64,000 nt of DNA from Tillus elongatus. Lineage: Eukaryota; Arthropoda; Insecta; Coleoptera; Cleridae. The position numbers and the translations under genes were made by a program. Under the pieces are notes generated by a model. That model searched no databases. It saw nothing but the letters and a program-made list of their open reading frames with translations, and was not told the DNA's origin. This document shows, in pieces, positions 16,061 to 29,487 of the stretch (within the stretch, counting starts at the first letter, position 1; every line of letters starts with the position of its first letter). Location: the NCBI GenBank assembly GCA_964006375.1, contig OZ023262.1, positions 55,627,366 through 55,691,365 of the forward strand, given 5' to 3'.

Positions 16061-17898
16061 AACTTAATCACAATAACCGTAAACTGACTGATATCAATAA
16101 ATTATTTTATAAAAGTCTGTGGCTAATGGAACCTGCTTTCCGAGACTAACACACACACACACACGACTGATATAAACAATAACTTAATGCAGAATGACAG
16201 GTTATAGGATATGTAGATAAACACCTGTCGCAAATGTTACAGCAATGTTGCCATGTTGTAATAATACAGAAACTCCCAATCTACACACTACTTTTCACAA
16301 CACTGTAAGTAGAATAAACTGTAAGTTTAGGCAACGGCCACTTGGTATTTCTGTAGTCAACAAGAGTTCGCCCACATTCAACATGTCTAGTTCCACTCTG
16401 ACAGAAACATTTTTACATTGCAGATCTGTAATTGAGTTATCTGTAAGCACCCAGCAAGTTTAATCAATGTTAAACTCTGAAAAATGGTAAATATTTTGTT
16501 CTTTCTCCATTGTGTATACAATGCTGGATAGATATGTGTTGTTTTTGATCAGTTTTGATAGTGATTTATTTATTGTTCTGTTGACAAAGTAAAGACTGTG
16601 ATGTTTAATATAAAAGCTGTGAAATAGTTGATAATAACGAATTAAAAATTACTTCAGGTTCCTGCTGGAACTTTAAAAGAAAATCCCATCTGTACTGATA
16701 GTTTGCTTCGACCTTGTGTTGATCGAAAATTATAATTTATTGAGCTCTTTTGAACTCGAACTTAGAGCATATCATACAATGTTTATACCTAAATTATCCT
16801 TGCATATGTATATCTGGTGTTATTCAAATTTTATTTATTAATTATTTACATGAAACCCCCATTTTACAATTACATAATAAATAACATATAAAAACAGTGA
16901 TACTTTACAATCACCAAAATAAACAATATCTGCCATTAGTATATCAACAAATTATACACAGTTAAATAAAATACAAATAATAGTACTGCATACCCCTTAA
17001 CTAAGTAATCCACCCACCAAGTCACCAAAATTGAACCAATAAAAAAATATTTGGACCCTAAATAAAATGACCACATATAATCAAATATCGTGAACAACAC
17101 TGCAATTTGAGATTGAGAATCTCATCCAGTTTCACTTTAAGTTAATTAAATGTGGTAAAATCACAGCCCACTTGTAAATATTTGGTGTAGCTACATTTTA
17201 CCTTTGTATTAAGCATTGTACCAGATAATTCCTAACATTTTGGAAAAATTGACTTGGGTGACTTGTTTTTCCATTCTATATACTTATCCACCTTTGTTAA
17301 ACCATTAACATAAATTATCTATAAGAGAGGTCCCAGTATAGATTCATGTAAGACACATCTACATTTAGCTGGAATTATTCTTCTCAACACGGTATTTAAA
17401 TTGAAATCGCAATTGATAATAACTTGTTTTACTAAAAGTTACCAAGTGAGACTATGGGTCAACATTGTATAGTTACTTGCAGTATTGGGTATCTCTAATC
17501 TTTCAAATGGGTGGTTATAGTTCTCCTTGGTACTATATGGTTTCAAAAACTGAGTAATTACAAAAAAAAATTAAATCTAAGGTAAAACGTGTTTCTTTCC
17601 AAGCTCAGCGTGCAAGAAAAGATATCGACTTCATCACAATACTTGTTCCATATATCACACATACAATTTTTATTTGATTTTTTACAACATATTTTTTCTT
17701 TATTTTTTACGATATTTGGTGTTTATATTTTGCCTTTTTATTGTTTAGGCAATATACAAAAGGTGAATGAATAAAAAAAAGCTTCATCTAAAAACCGCTA
17801 ACAGAAAATCATTTATTATTGTACAGAAACTGGAGAAAGTTACATTCATTGATTGTTGTTGCCCTTACTTGGTGTAACTTGTCCATACTACATACAGA
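16061..17898. other. intergenic, no gene seen
   Basis: AT-rich, with a short CA microsatellite at 16151-16163. Nothing else recognisable. Confidence 0.5.
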
Positions 17899-18216
17899 CT
17901 TGGAGACTACTTCTCTGGCTTCACTGTTGGTTTATGTAGGTGAAGGACGTAGCCAGCGCGTGAGCTAACTGGAGCAAGTGGCCCTTCGAATTCTGGAAGT
18001 TCTAGGATGTTCTTCAATGCTTCTGTGACTATAGTTTCGCTGCTTGACAGCATTCTCAGACAGAAAGTGCTATCAAGCAGCGAAAATATAGTCATAGAAG
18101 CATTGAAGAACATCCTAGAACTTCCAGAATTCGAAGGGCCACTTGCTTCAGTTAGCTCACGCGCTGGCTACGTCCTTCACCTACAAAAACCAACAGTGAA
18201 GCCAGAGAAGTAGTCT
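17899..18216. repeat. ~320-bp near-perfect palindrome with mirrored ORFs
   Basis: Arms of about 155 bp (17899-18054 and 18063-18216) are inverted copies with few mismatches and a loop of under 10 bp. Each strand encodes the same ~68-residue frame (17907-18113 minus, 18007-18213 plus), ending ELPEFEGPLA..SSRAGYVLHL. I do not recognise this peptide. The structure would give a long hairpin RNA if transcribed. Confidence 0.85.
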
Positions 18217-19300
18217 CCAAGTCTGTATGTAGAAAGTTACATTGCAAAGGTTTCATTGTGTGAAATGTTCCAAGAGACATGTAATTTTAGATCAACACAT
18301 TAGAAGATAAGTTAGTAGATTAGTGTACGCACAGTATGTGTTGAAGTTATAAAAATGTATTAGTGTATACTCATAAAAATAATGATAATAAAAGTAATAA
18401 TAATTGTAATAATTTCTCTGTACTAATCAATCTCAGGCTCAACTGTGGTAGCTTTTAGATTACCAGTTCAAAGTGATTTTTATTGTTTTTTCTAATGCCA
18501 TTTGGAGAGAAAAAAAACTTGGAATCACAGTCGTTTCATGACTCTTTTTGGCATTGCATCGTTATAAACAATAAATTATCACGAGACCATTGCTGTTTAC
18601 TGTTACCAAAGCTTTTGTTGAGTTCAGGTGTGAGAATAGATCAAAATCAATAGACTGAACCTGCAGATAAACTTGTGCCTTAAAGGGTGTGAAAACCTGT
18701 CTTATCAAGTAACCTGTTTCTGAAACAATAGCGAGCAAAAAAGTTGTATTATTTGTTTGTAATCATATAGCTGGCTGGACTTTTCAAAGTATTAAGCTAC
18801 ACAAGTAAGTTATTATTTTTATACACATTTTTTATCTTTAGGATTTGAAGTTTGTATTACAGGTGCTGTTTAATACATATTTAACCAGTATAAATGTTGT
18901 ATTTGATTTTGATTACCTCAGTATCGAAGGCCTATCAGCTAACCTGGCAGGCGATCCCTTTTGATACTTCTTCTGATTTAGATCTGGACCTAACACAATC
19001 CTAGGTCCTAGTTTCAGCTGAAACCAAAATTGCTCCCTCCGTAATGTCACTGCATATTCTGTGCTTTAGGTATGAACTTCATGATGGTCTCTAGTTAGAG
19101 TAACCTGGTATTAAGTACACTTGGAGAACCCAAATCACCAAAACACATTTTAACACATCCTAATGATCATTTCATTAGCCAGGTTTTTAGTGAATTTTCT
19201 TTTTAAAAAACAATGGGGGAGATCGTGACTTTTGAATTTTGAAAATTTTTCTTCAAATGAGCCCGAACTAGGCCCCCTATAACACATATCGGGGGTCAGT
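18217..19300. other. repeat-derived, no gene; Penelope-like end fragment near 19105
   Basis: No coding region. TTAAGTACACTTGGAGAACC at 19110-19129 followed by CACCAAAACACATTTT resembles the terminal repeat of the Penelope-like insertion at 32577-33520. Sequence from about 19160 joins the TA-bearing dispersed repeat family (inverted orientation). Confidence 0.45.
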
Positions 19301-19304
19301 TTCA

Positions 19305-19307
<3 letters not shown>

Positions 19308-19381
<74 letters not shown>
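19308..19381. repeat. (TA)n microsatellite
   Basis: About 37 uninterrupted TA units; encoded Ile-Tyr frames are artefacts. Confidence 0.97.
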
Positions 19382-19385
<4 letters not shown>

Positions 19386-20790
19386 CTACGGTGGATATGG
19401 CGTCCATACATTAGCATTTACGGTAGATCCGGCGTCCGCTGCGATATGGTGTCCGTATACCGGACGTCATATCGCATTGTTAATTTTTTGGGTTCTATGA
19501 TCATTTTAAACTTTTATGAAGTGATTCTGAGATTTTTATTTTGACGCCATAAACCCGGATTTTTAATGAAACTGTATATCTTAGTTCAAGCTTCTACCGC
19601 TTGTTATTAGCGGCGCCATCAAAAATCAATATACGCGACGTATATATTTGAACAGTCAACGTTTACTTTATAGTGGATACAGCGTCCAGGTATTGGCAAC
19701 GTGGCTTATCGTTTGTTCTGCTTAAGATTTCAAGTTATACAGTTCACTCTACGTTATTAGCATAAAAAGGACTTCCGCCTCTTTATAATATGTTATGGGT
19801 CTTCTGGAGTGTTTGTTTAAATGTGTGACATTCTATATTTAACTGACGTTTTTCAAGAATATTTACATGGAACACTTTATTAAAATGATTTTAGAGAACA
19901 GCCCTAATAAGCAAATCGCAAATAATAAATAAACAAATTCATTTTAATTTTCTATTGTTTTAAATTAGTTTTATTAAGGAATGTACATTTAAAGATTGTT
20001 TAGGCAAATAAAATGTAAAAAAAATAGGGTGAGAATATGAAAGTATGTGGAAGTTTGATTGTGTTGAACTTAGTTGTTTTAATAAATGCAGGAAGATAGA
20101 AAAGTACTGTATCGTTTAAAATTTTGAATTTTCTTTAATTTAATACACTAATATAGTTTATCAACACAACTTTTCTAAAACCTCTGATTTCACCTAAATA
20201 TTTCATGCAAGGTTCTGGTACAAACTCAGATAGGTTCTTGAGTAAATGAAAATATAAGTATAAAAATACTTAACTTTTTGAGAAGCCTTGCGATAAAAGT
20301 GTGAGTGTACCTGTGTGCATGCGTGCGAGAGCGCGCGCGCGTTTGTGTGTGTGTGCGTGCGTAGTTGAATGTGCCTGTGTAGCACAATTTTGTACACAAG
20401 ATAACTTTGAAAAGCATGAAGGTTATTTATGACTTCATTTTTGGTATATGAAATTCTTGGAAGCGTAAAATAAAGTTATTAAAAAAACCTGTCCTATCGT
20501 AATAGCCTTTAAGTTTTTTTGTTTTGTCTTTAAAATAGAAAACATTGCTTAGTTAATTATTCAGCAAATCGTTAAAATGTGTTTTGAGATGGTCTTTAAA
20601 AACTTAAATAAATAGCTTGTAATTTTTTACTGAACCGGTCGATTTCAAAACGGCGGCAAGTGTTTCTTAACAAAATTTTACTGTCACTATTTGACAAAAT
20701 TTAAAGAAAAAATATATCTATAACAAAATAGCAGTCATTCATAAAAAATATCTTATTAGTTAAAATAACCTCGTTCAAACATGTCAAATA
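19382..20790. other. repeat-derived, no gene; hairpin and alternating GT/GC tract
   Basis: TGCGATATGGTGTCCG and CCGGACGTCATATCGCA (19439-19476) form a hairpin. The motif GGATACAGCGTCC / GGATATGGCGTCC recurs here and, inverted, near 25922 and 26182, marking a dispersed repeat. At 20295-20365 alternating purine-pyrimidine (GT)n and (GC)n could adopt Z-DNA. Confidence 0.5.
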
Positions 20791-20792
20791 TG

Positions 20793-21105
20793 CAATGTGG
20801 TTTTTTGTTTTTCTGGCATGTATCTATTGACACTTGCTATAATTTATTATAAATATGCAGTAGCAAATGCATACCTCCTTATCAGAAACGTCTATAAAAC
20901 CTAACCAAGGTAAAAATTATATTGGATGTTAAAATGTAAAACTTCAGCAACGTCGAATGTGGTTTTTTGTTTTTCTGGCATGTATCTATTGAAACTTGCT
21001 ATAATTTATTATAAATATGCAGTAGCAAATGCATACCTCCTTATCAGAAACGTCTATAAAACCTAACCAAGGTAAAAATTATATTGGATGTTAAAATGTA
21101 AAACT
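20793..21105. repeat. 162-bp tandem duplication
   Basis: The block beginning AATGTGGTTTTTTGTTTTTC at 20794 is repeated with almost no change 162 bp further on, up to ATGTTAAAATGTAAAACT. The near identity points to a recent duplication. Confidence 0.9.
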
Positions 21106-22059
21106 GGATATTAGAAATACATATTGCAGATAAATGCCTACTGTATGTTTACATGGTATGTTCTTTAAAACAGGCCAGATATAATCCAAAACAATAATGA
21201 ATAATACGATTACTTGTATAATCAAAAATGTGTTTGTGAATCCTATCAGTTGCCGATTTTTTTAAATTCCAATAATATAACTGTCTAGGCTTTGATACCG
21301 CTAGGTTGACTTACCTATTTTTCAGTTGGTTAAAAAAGTTATACAAAATATTTTAGGTTCATATTTAAAAAACTCTTGTTTATTGTGTTATTTTTTTATT
21401 TTGTAAAAGTTTTTTTTAATTGAAATTAAGTAAGCTGAAAACTTGATTCATTTATACCGAAATCTCGCAAAATTTGGTATTGTGTTAATTGGCAAACCAT
21501 TTTTTTGCTTAGAGGTAAAGTATAAAAATTAATAATGTATTATCAAAATAACAAATAAACGATATATTTATACATCATAGAACAACTCCCTACTGAATAT
21601 ATTTAGGATGAGTATCAGCTTGAAGATAAATCCAGTTTATTTGAACTATTTCCAACACTTCATAATTAATTTAACAAAGAACATATTAAGAGCCAGGGAA
21701 TTTATTTTATTTCAGTCCCAATAATTTTAGTAATAATATTCAGATTGGGCTGCCTAAGTGTTTTCCAGCTGTATCTATTCACGATCGGCATAATCTCAAA
21801 AATAACTTTACTTCCCACTAAATGAAGTTTTATTTTAAAATTTTTTCTTTTTATGATAAAGTTCATGTAAGGTAAAGCTAGTTATGTGTCCCCAAGACAT
21901 CATGAAATTGATTGTTCTGCCACATGATGGGTGTTTACTCGCTTCTTAAATAGTTAGGTTATGTCTCCGGAAATATGTCTGCTGGGAGGGCATTCGAAAG
22001 CTTAGATGGTCTAGGAGAGAACAAAGATTCGTAACGAACCGTTCGACAAGTAGATAATT
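21106..22059. other. intergenic, no gene seen
   Basis: AT-rich; nothing recognisable. Confidence 0.5.
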
Positions 22060-23190
22060 TGACACTAGAAGCGTGTGTTTTTTGACTAAAACGGGTTGGC
22101 CGATTAAAGGTTACAAGCGGAGGTACCAACGAAGCAATTTCTAAAGAGCAACGTTGGTAGTAATATCAATAGAAGAGGCAGATATCTCAAACCATTCTTT
22201 TGTGGTCGAGAGAAGTGAGATTGCCTGTGATATAATGAATCTCCTATAAAGCGAACAGCTCGTTTCTGAATAGAATATAGGAGGGACAAGTTGCTTTTGG
22301 GGCAGCCTCCCATACATGCAATCAGTATACCAACTGTGGATGTATCTGGGCTTTATACAGGATGAAAGCAAACTTTTCACCTAAAATAGACACCCAAGCT
22401 TTTTTGTTGCTGATGCTTTTAGGTGCCAGCAAAGATCATCTGCAAAAGTTATATATGTAGAGATTGTGGATTTTTAGGCAGTATTTTGCCAGCCGTCTGG
22501 GCCCAGAATGTCACCCTTCCTAGAGGAGAGGCAATTCTGTGTTTATCAAGCATTAAACATAACCAAATTTGCAGACCCTCAGCTGAGAATCTTAGACGGT
22601 TTATCATTTAGGGAGTTGGTTACTTTAACTCTTAATGATAAGGAGCTATAAGCAGATATTGGGCGCATCGATAAGAACGTGCTGCGAAGAGTACTATCAT
22701 CAGCAAAGCTGTGGATTGGATTGTTGGTTTATATGCAAAGGAAAAAGTGTGGGAGCTAAAATGACCTCTGCAATCAGTATGATGAAAGTTTATTGAGGAG
22801 TGCCGCATGCCAGATCCGATCCAGGAAGATGCGACTCCTCCATTTTATAGGACTTTGAAAGGAGGCGACATAAAATTGGAGTCAGTTCAGGAGCACACAT
22901 TTTAGGAACTATTGCTGAGATTCTATCGGGTCCTGCAAAACAAGCCTGGAATTAGAAGCAAATTACGGACGAATAGATCGGCCTTTCTTCTGAAGATACG
23001 GCGAATACTCCATTATTTGATGCCAGGGGAGAAAAGGAGCTGCTGGTGAAATTTCTACCTAAAATTTTTGTCATAAGCCAGAAACGTCGGATATTGTTTG
23101 GACAAGAGATGGCTTTGTCACTTACTGATTGGTGGAAATCACTTTTGGCTCGATCGATTGTCTGTTTGGTTCCTTGCTGATGCAAAGGTG
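22060..23190 (-). pseudogene. non-LTR retrotransposon reverse transcriptase remnant (Jockey/CR1-like)
   Basis: Read on the minus strand in broken frames: AKSDFHQSVSDKAISCPNNI with FWLMTKILG (the linker between endonuclease and RT), then GPDRISAIVPKMCAPELTPI (start of RT), a FADDSTL version of the catalytic YADD box near 22690, and the C-terminal GGCPKSNLSLLYSIQKRAVR block near 22240-22310. Pieces lie in correct order but with internal deletions, stops and frameshifts. No intact domain remains. Confidence 0.75.
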
Positions 23191-23376
23191 GCGTGAGTTT
23201 TGTTGCTAGGGTTTTTGCGCCAAAGTTTGTAGGCAGAATTTGCGGTAACTACTGCTTTTCGGCAACCTTTATTTTGATTTCGAATCGACATGTTTTGATG
23301 AATGAGGAATATAGGTTTCTATGCATAATAAAATAATTACTGTAATGGAGTTGACGCATTCTGTGGGATTATTATC

Positions 23377-23514
<138 letters not shown>

Positions 23515-23689
23515 ATATAATTTTTACTTTATCACTAATGGACTTAATTTCCAATTTAATGAAACACATATGTATCCTGCTTTATTTAATATGCTGCTGT
23601 TTACACTACTATGTTCAGTTATCACTAATAGAAGTCCTTTTTTTTTAAAGAGTAATAAGTAAATGATAATTCACAAATGGCTTTACCTC

Positions 23690-24540
23690 CCTCTGAAGGC
23701 AGGAGCATAAAAGCATTTTACTTTTACCTATTAACTTTTGAAACGTTATATTCGGTTATATTAGTCGAGTTTTATTGAAAAAAATTCAATTTTCACCAAA
23801 TCATCCCTTATTTATCCCCTACCCCCTGAAGCGATCTTACCCAAAAACAAATCGAAGCGTTCCTTTATCGGGTGCTAACCGGATACCAAATTTGAAGATG
23901 ATATCCCAATTCGTTCGAAAGTTATTGGGCCTATTAACAGACGTACATGCAGACAGACCGACCGATCGACAGGCAAAAAAAAATTCGTTCCAGAATCAAG
24001 TTTTCTATAGTTTTTTAGACTTTTTACGCTGTTTTAGGAAAAAAATCTGAAATTTTTGTCAACAATATTTCACCCCCACAGATTCAACCCATAATTTAAT
24101 TTCAGCACAGAATACCACATGTTTGATGAGATTAAATGTTTTCTAATAAATAAACCCTAAACGGTCATATTACTCGAGTTTTAACGAAAAAATGTAAATT
24201 TTCTCCAAATCACACTCCCTCCCATTCATCCCCTACCCCCTAAAGCAATTTTACGCAAAAACAACCCGTACTGTTCGTTTGTCCACTGCTAACTGTATAC
24301 CAAATTTGAAGACGATATCTCAATTCGTTCTAAAGTTATTGTGGCTACAAACAGACATACAGACCGACAGACAAAAACAAATTTCGTTCCGAAATCATGT
24401 TTTATACATGTTTTGATAATTTTTACGACTTTCAAGCAAAAAAAAATTTGTCACCGATGCGATACTTCCACACGTCTCTATGTGGAAGTAATAGCTAATT
24501 TGATAGAACAGTGTTTTACATTTTAACATAATTAGATTAA
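23690..24540. repeat. dispersed repeat with ACAGACNGACCGAC and GGATACCAAATTTGAAGA motifs, two units
   Basis: Two colinear units (about 23740-24165 and 24165-24480) share TTATTCGAGTTTTA-type starts, ACCAAATTTGAAGATGATAT, CCCAATTCGTTCGAAAGTTATT and ACAGACAGACC runs. Inverted relatives occur at 52600-53340 and 60600-61600. No coding capacity, origin unknown. Confidence 0.75.
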
Positions 24541-24560
24541 CTGTGTTGAGTAAAAAAAAA

Positions 24561-26379
<1,819 letters not shown>

Positions 26380-26739
26380 CTGTTCCATCGGTGTGAGCAC
26401 GGAAGATAGCTCCTCACTGAGGCTATATTTTAAAATACGGTTTTCTCGAGGCGATAGATGTTCCACGAGTGTTAATAACGGAGTGTTGCACCAAACTTAA
26501 TTTTTTTTTAATGGAACACCTATATATTATGGCATTTTTGGAAAGCCACGTCAACGATGATTAAACTGATACCATATTGTTTTGCGTTATTTTCAACCGT
26601 TCTCCAACTACAGGGAGTTAAATGTAAAAAAAAGTGGCCTACTTTAGACGTTTGTATCGATCGACAAGTTTGAGATATTAATATCGGGTTTTGTCATAAT
26701 AATTGTTTTTCTAGTGTAGATTGCGTTGATGCATGTTAA

Positions 26740-26877
26740 TAATGACAATTTATTTTTTAGTGAATTTTCATTATGAAAATTCAATAATAGAGAGGTATCG
26801 ATGGTGAAACTTTCGGAAAATTCCTTCAAATGAGCGCGAATTAGCCCCTGGAACCCATTTCCATGGTCAGCTAAAAT

Positions 26878-26939
<62 letters not shown>
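26740..26939. repeat. inverted TA-bearing repeat copy with (TA)n at 26881-26939
   Basis: TTAGTGAATTTTCATTATGAAAATTC followed by TTCAAATGAGCGCGAATTAG and about 29 TA units: the right end of the dispersed repeat family, next to its microsatellite. Confidence 0.65.
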
Positions 26940-26942
<3 letters not shown>

Positions 26943-27540
26943 AACACACACATGTATCTAACGGCTAACTCAAAAAATACTTTACTGATTTGGACCATAT
27001 TTGGGAATTACCCTTATTTGGTTAATAGCTTGGATGAGTTCATTCATCACATCTCAATGTCCAACTGTTCTTAACAAAAAATTTAAAAATAGTTTGTAAA
27101 ACGCAATGTCTCTCAAATTCTTTAAGTGATTGAAATGAAAATTTACAACCTAAAATAGACAGACATGGTTCTGTACCAATTTTCAAGTCTTTTTATCAAA
27201 GAAAAATAATGTTATTCGAAATTAAAATAATCATTGACATCACTTCAGATTCTGTAGTGCAATATCTACAATGTTGGACAAAGACAGATGATGTTACTTA
27301 TACTGCTATCCTATTTCGCCAGATATAATCAATAAACAAATCCTGTACAGTTGGGAGGATGACATCTATATCATGCAAATAGATGAAATTAAAACTTTGA
27401 TAATTTTCTGTAACACAAACAGGATATAGTCTTTAACCCCTGAAGATAGTTTGGATGAACCGAAACACGTAGGGTTAAAAATAAATACATTGTCTGATAG
27501 AAAAAAGCCCTTAATTCTCATTCTTTTTGAATCATACCTT
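26940..27540. other. no gene; Penelope-like 3' end motif at 27440
   Basis: AT-rich. CCCCTGAAGATAGTTTGGAT followed by GAACCGAAACACG (27438-27472) has the CUGAAGA-stem-GAAAC layout seen at the ends of Penelope-like insertions elsewhere in this window. Confidence 0.4.
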
Positions 27541-27652
27541 GCACCTCTGCACCTCTGAAGTTTTTCCGGCCTTAGGTTAGGTTTGTATGTGAGTGGGCCA
27601 TATCGGTCCCTCCACCGCGACCTTAAGGTCTATTGTGGCTCACGCCTAAAGT

Positions 27653-28750
27653 CTATATTTCGCTCAACAAATCCAGCCTCCTGCAGAGGTCGATAATCTT
27701 TGTGGGCGAAAGTTGATCCAGTTCTTCTAGAGCAAGCTTTACCTTGCCAAAGAGCAGGTATCTAGTCCTGTCCGCTGCGGGACAGTAACACGGCACGTGC
27801 TCTGCTGTTTCTTCATTCTCCATACACAGCCGGCACTCTGTCTCCTGACCGACCCCAATGCGGTGCATGTGGTGCCGCAAGCGGCAGTGTCCTGTATACA
27901 GACTGACTAGAGTACTCAGTTGTTGTCTGTTCATCTCTAGAAGTTTTTTAGCCCTTGACTCAGACAGGTCATTTATGAAGGCCTTAGAGTGAGCTAATCC
28001 TGGAATATTTTGCCGATATTGGATTGTCATTCTTTCTGTCCAAGTCTTTAAGGTGCGTTTTGTTGTGCAAGATGTTATCCCCAGCACCGGTTCTGGTCCA
28101 ACAAAGTCACTCTGGGCCCCACTCCTGGCAAGCGCGTCGGCCGCAACGTTGCCGTCATGGTCCGAGTGACCCGGTATCCAGACCAGCGACACCTCATTAC
28201 AGCTGCTGAATTCGTTAAGGGCAGATTTACAACTCCATACCGTCTTTGAATTACACCGGTAGGAACCAAGAGCCTTTATTGCAGCTTGGCTATCTGCATA
28301 TATCTTTATCGATTTGTGTGTATCCAGGTTTTTTAAACTTTCCCTTGCACACATCTCGATGGCATATACTTCTGCCTGGTGTATGGTTGTAGCTGATAGT
28401 CTAGCATCAGTGCTGCCCCCATATACGCCAGCTCCTACTCCCAAATTGGTTTTGGAGCCGTCAGAGTACCAGCAGAGGTCCGCTCTCAACATAGTCGTTT
28501 GATTTCGGTCCCAGTCCTCCCTTTCCGGGAGGACGATCTTGAAAGACAGATCTCTGCTGTTCCTTGTAGGCATCAAATCTGAGACCATTCCCAGAATCCC
28601 GTGACCATCAATGTCATCAAGGAGTCCGGATCCTCCCAGACTGACTTCCTTCGGCATGCTGTCTGCCGTTTGCTTTAGTCTGTACGTTGTCCACCTCGCC
28701 ACCCTCTCCATATATCCATCATATGTGAAGAGGGGGAATTTTCCGGCCCT
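27653..28750 (-). pseudogene. LINE 3' part: RNase H domain and zinc-binding tail, 5' truncated
   Basis: A long open frame on the minus strand. The first ~12 codons (from 28783) are flanking DNA. RNase H residues are all present: Asp108 in WYSDGSK, Glu138 in HQAEVYA, Asp164 in YADSQAA, and His206 and Asp216 in IPGHSDHDGNVAADALA. It ends with a Cys-His cluster (CRLCMENEETAEHVPCYCP). RNase H in this position is typical of I/LOA-type LINEs. Reverse transcriptase and endonuclease are missing, as expected for 5' truncation on insertion. The frame is unbroken, so insertion is fairly recent. 3' UTR-like sequence continues to about 27560. Confidence 0.85.
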
Positions 28751-29487
28751 ACAACTATTAACTAATAAATAAATAAAACACATTAATTTTTATTGTGATT
28801 GTCTTTATTCACAGTTATTTAGTATACACAACACTGCCTTAGCAAATAATGAAATCATCACAAATCTTCATTGACAAACACAGCGTTATTGAATCATAAT
28901 AGTAGATATTTAATAAAACTGCAAGCAAGGGATTAAAAACCTGGATTGTCTGTAAAATGTATCAGAAGCTATTTATAATTTTCATTATTATATGCACAGT
29001 CAAATTTTTTTCTTGTGTCCACTTATTTACACATATAAGCATAGGTACTTACAAAGAGATCTATTTATGTATTATAATATTGTAAAGGTAGATACTAAAA
29101 GGAACTTAAAACAATGTTAAAACCTTATATATCAACATTACATTATTTACAGTGGTTTAATTTAATAAAAATCTATGTACAAAAATAATTACCTATAACA
29201 ATTTAATCAGCATTTTTAGTTTGTTATGTAAGGTATGTCTCAAAAGGAATGAAGGCGCAACTGTCAAGTTAAAAATGGCAAATTGAGCCAATCAATTGAT
29301 GAAGCTTTGTTATATTTAGAAAAGTATGATCCTGCAGTAGTTTAAATATAACTCAGAGTGTTGGTTTCCTTTCTGTGGGCGATGAATCCTTTGTTTTTTA
29401 ACGAATTTCCATTAAGAAAATTTTGCTTATAGAGAGCCAAAAACTTTCTAATTATTGACTTTTTTTTTCAAACGAGCATGTACAAAG
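28751..29487. other. intergenic, no gene seen
   Basis: AT-rich; nothing recognised. Confidence 0.5.
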
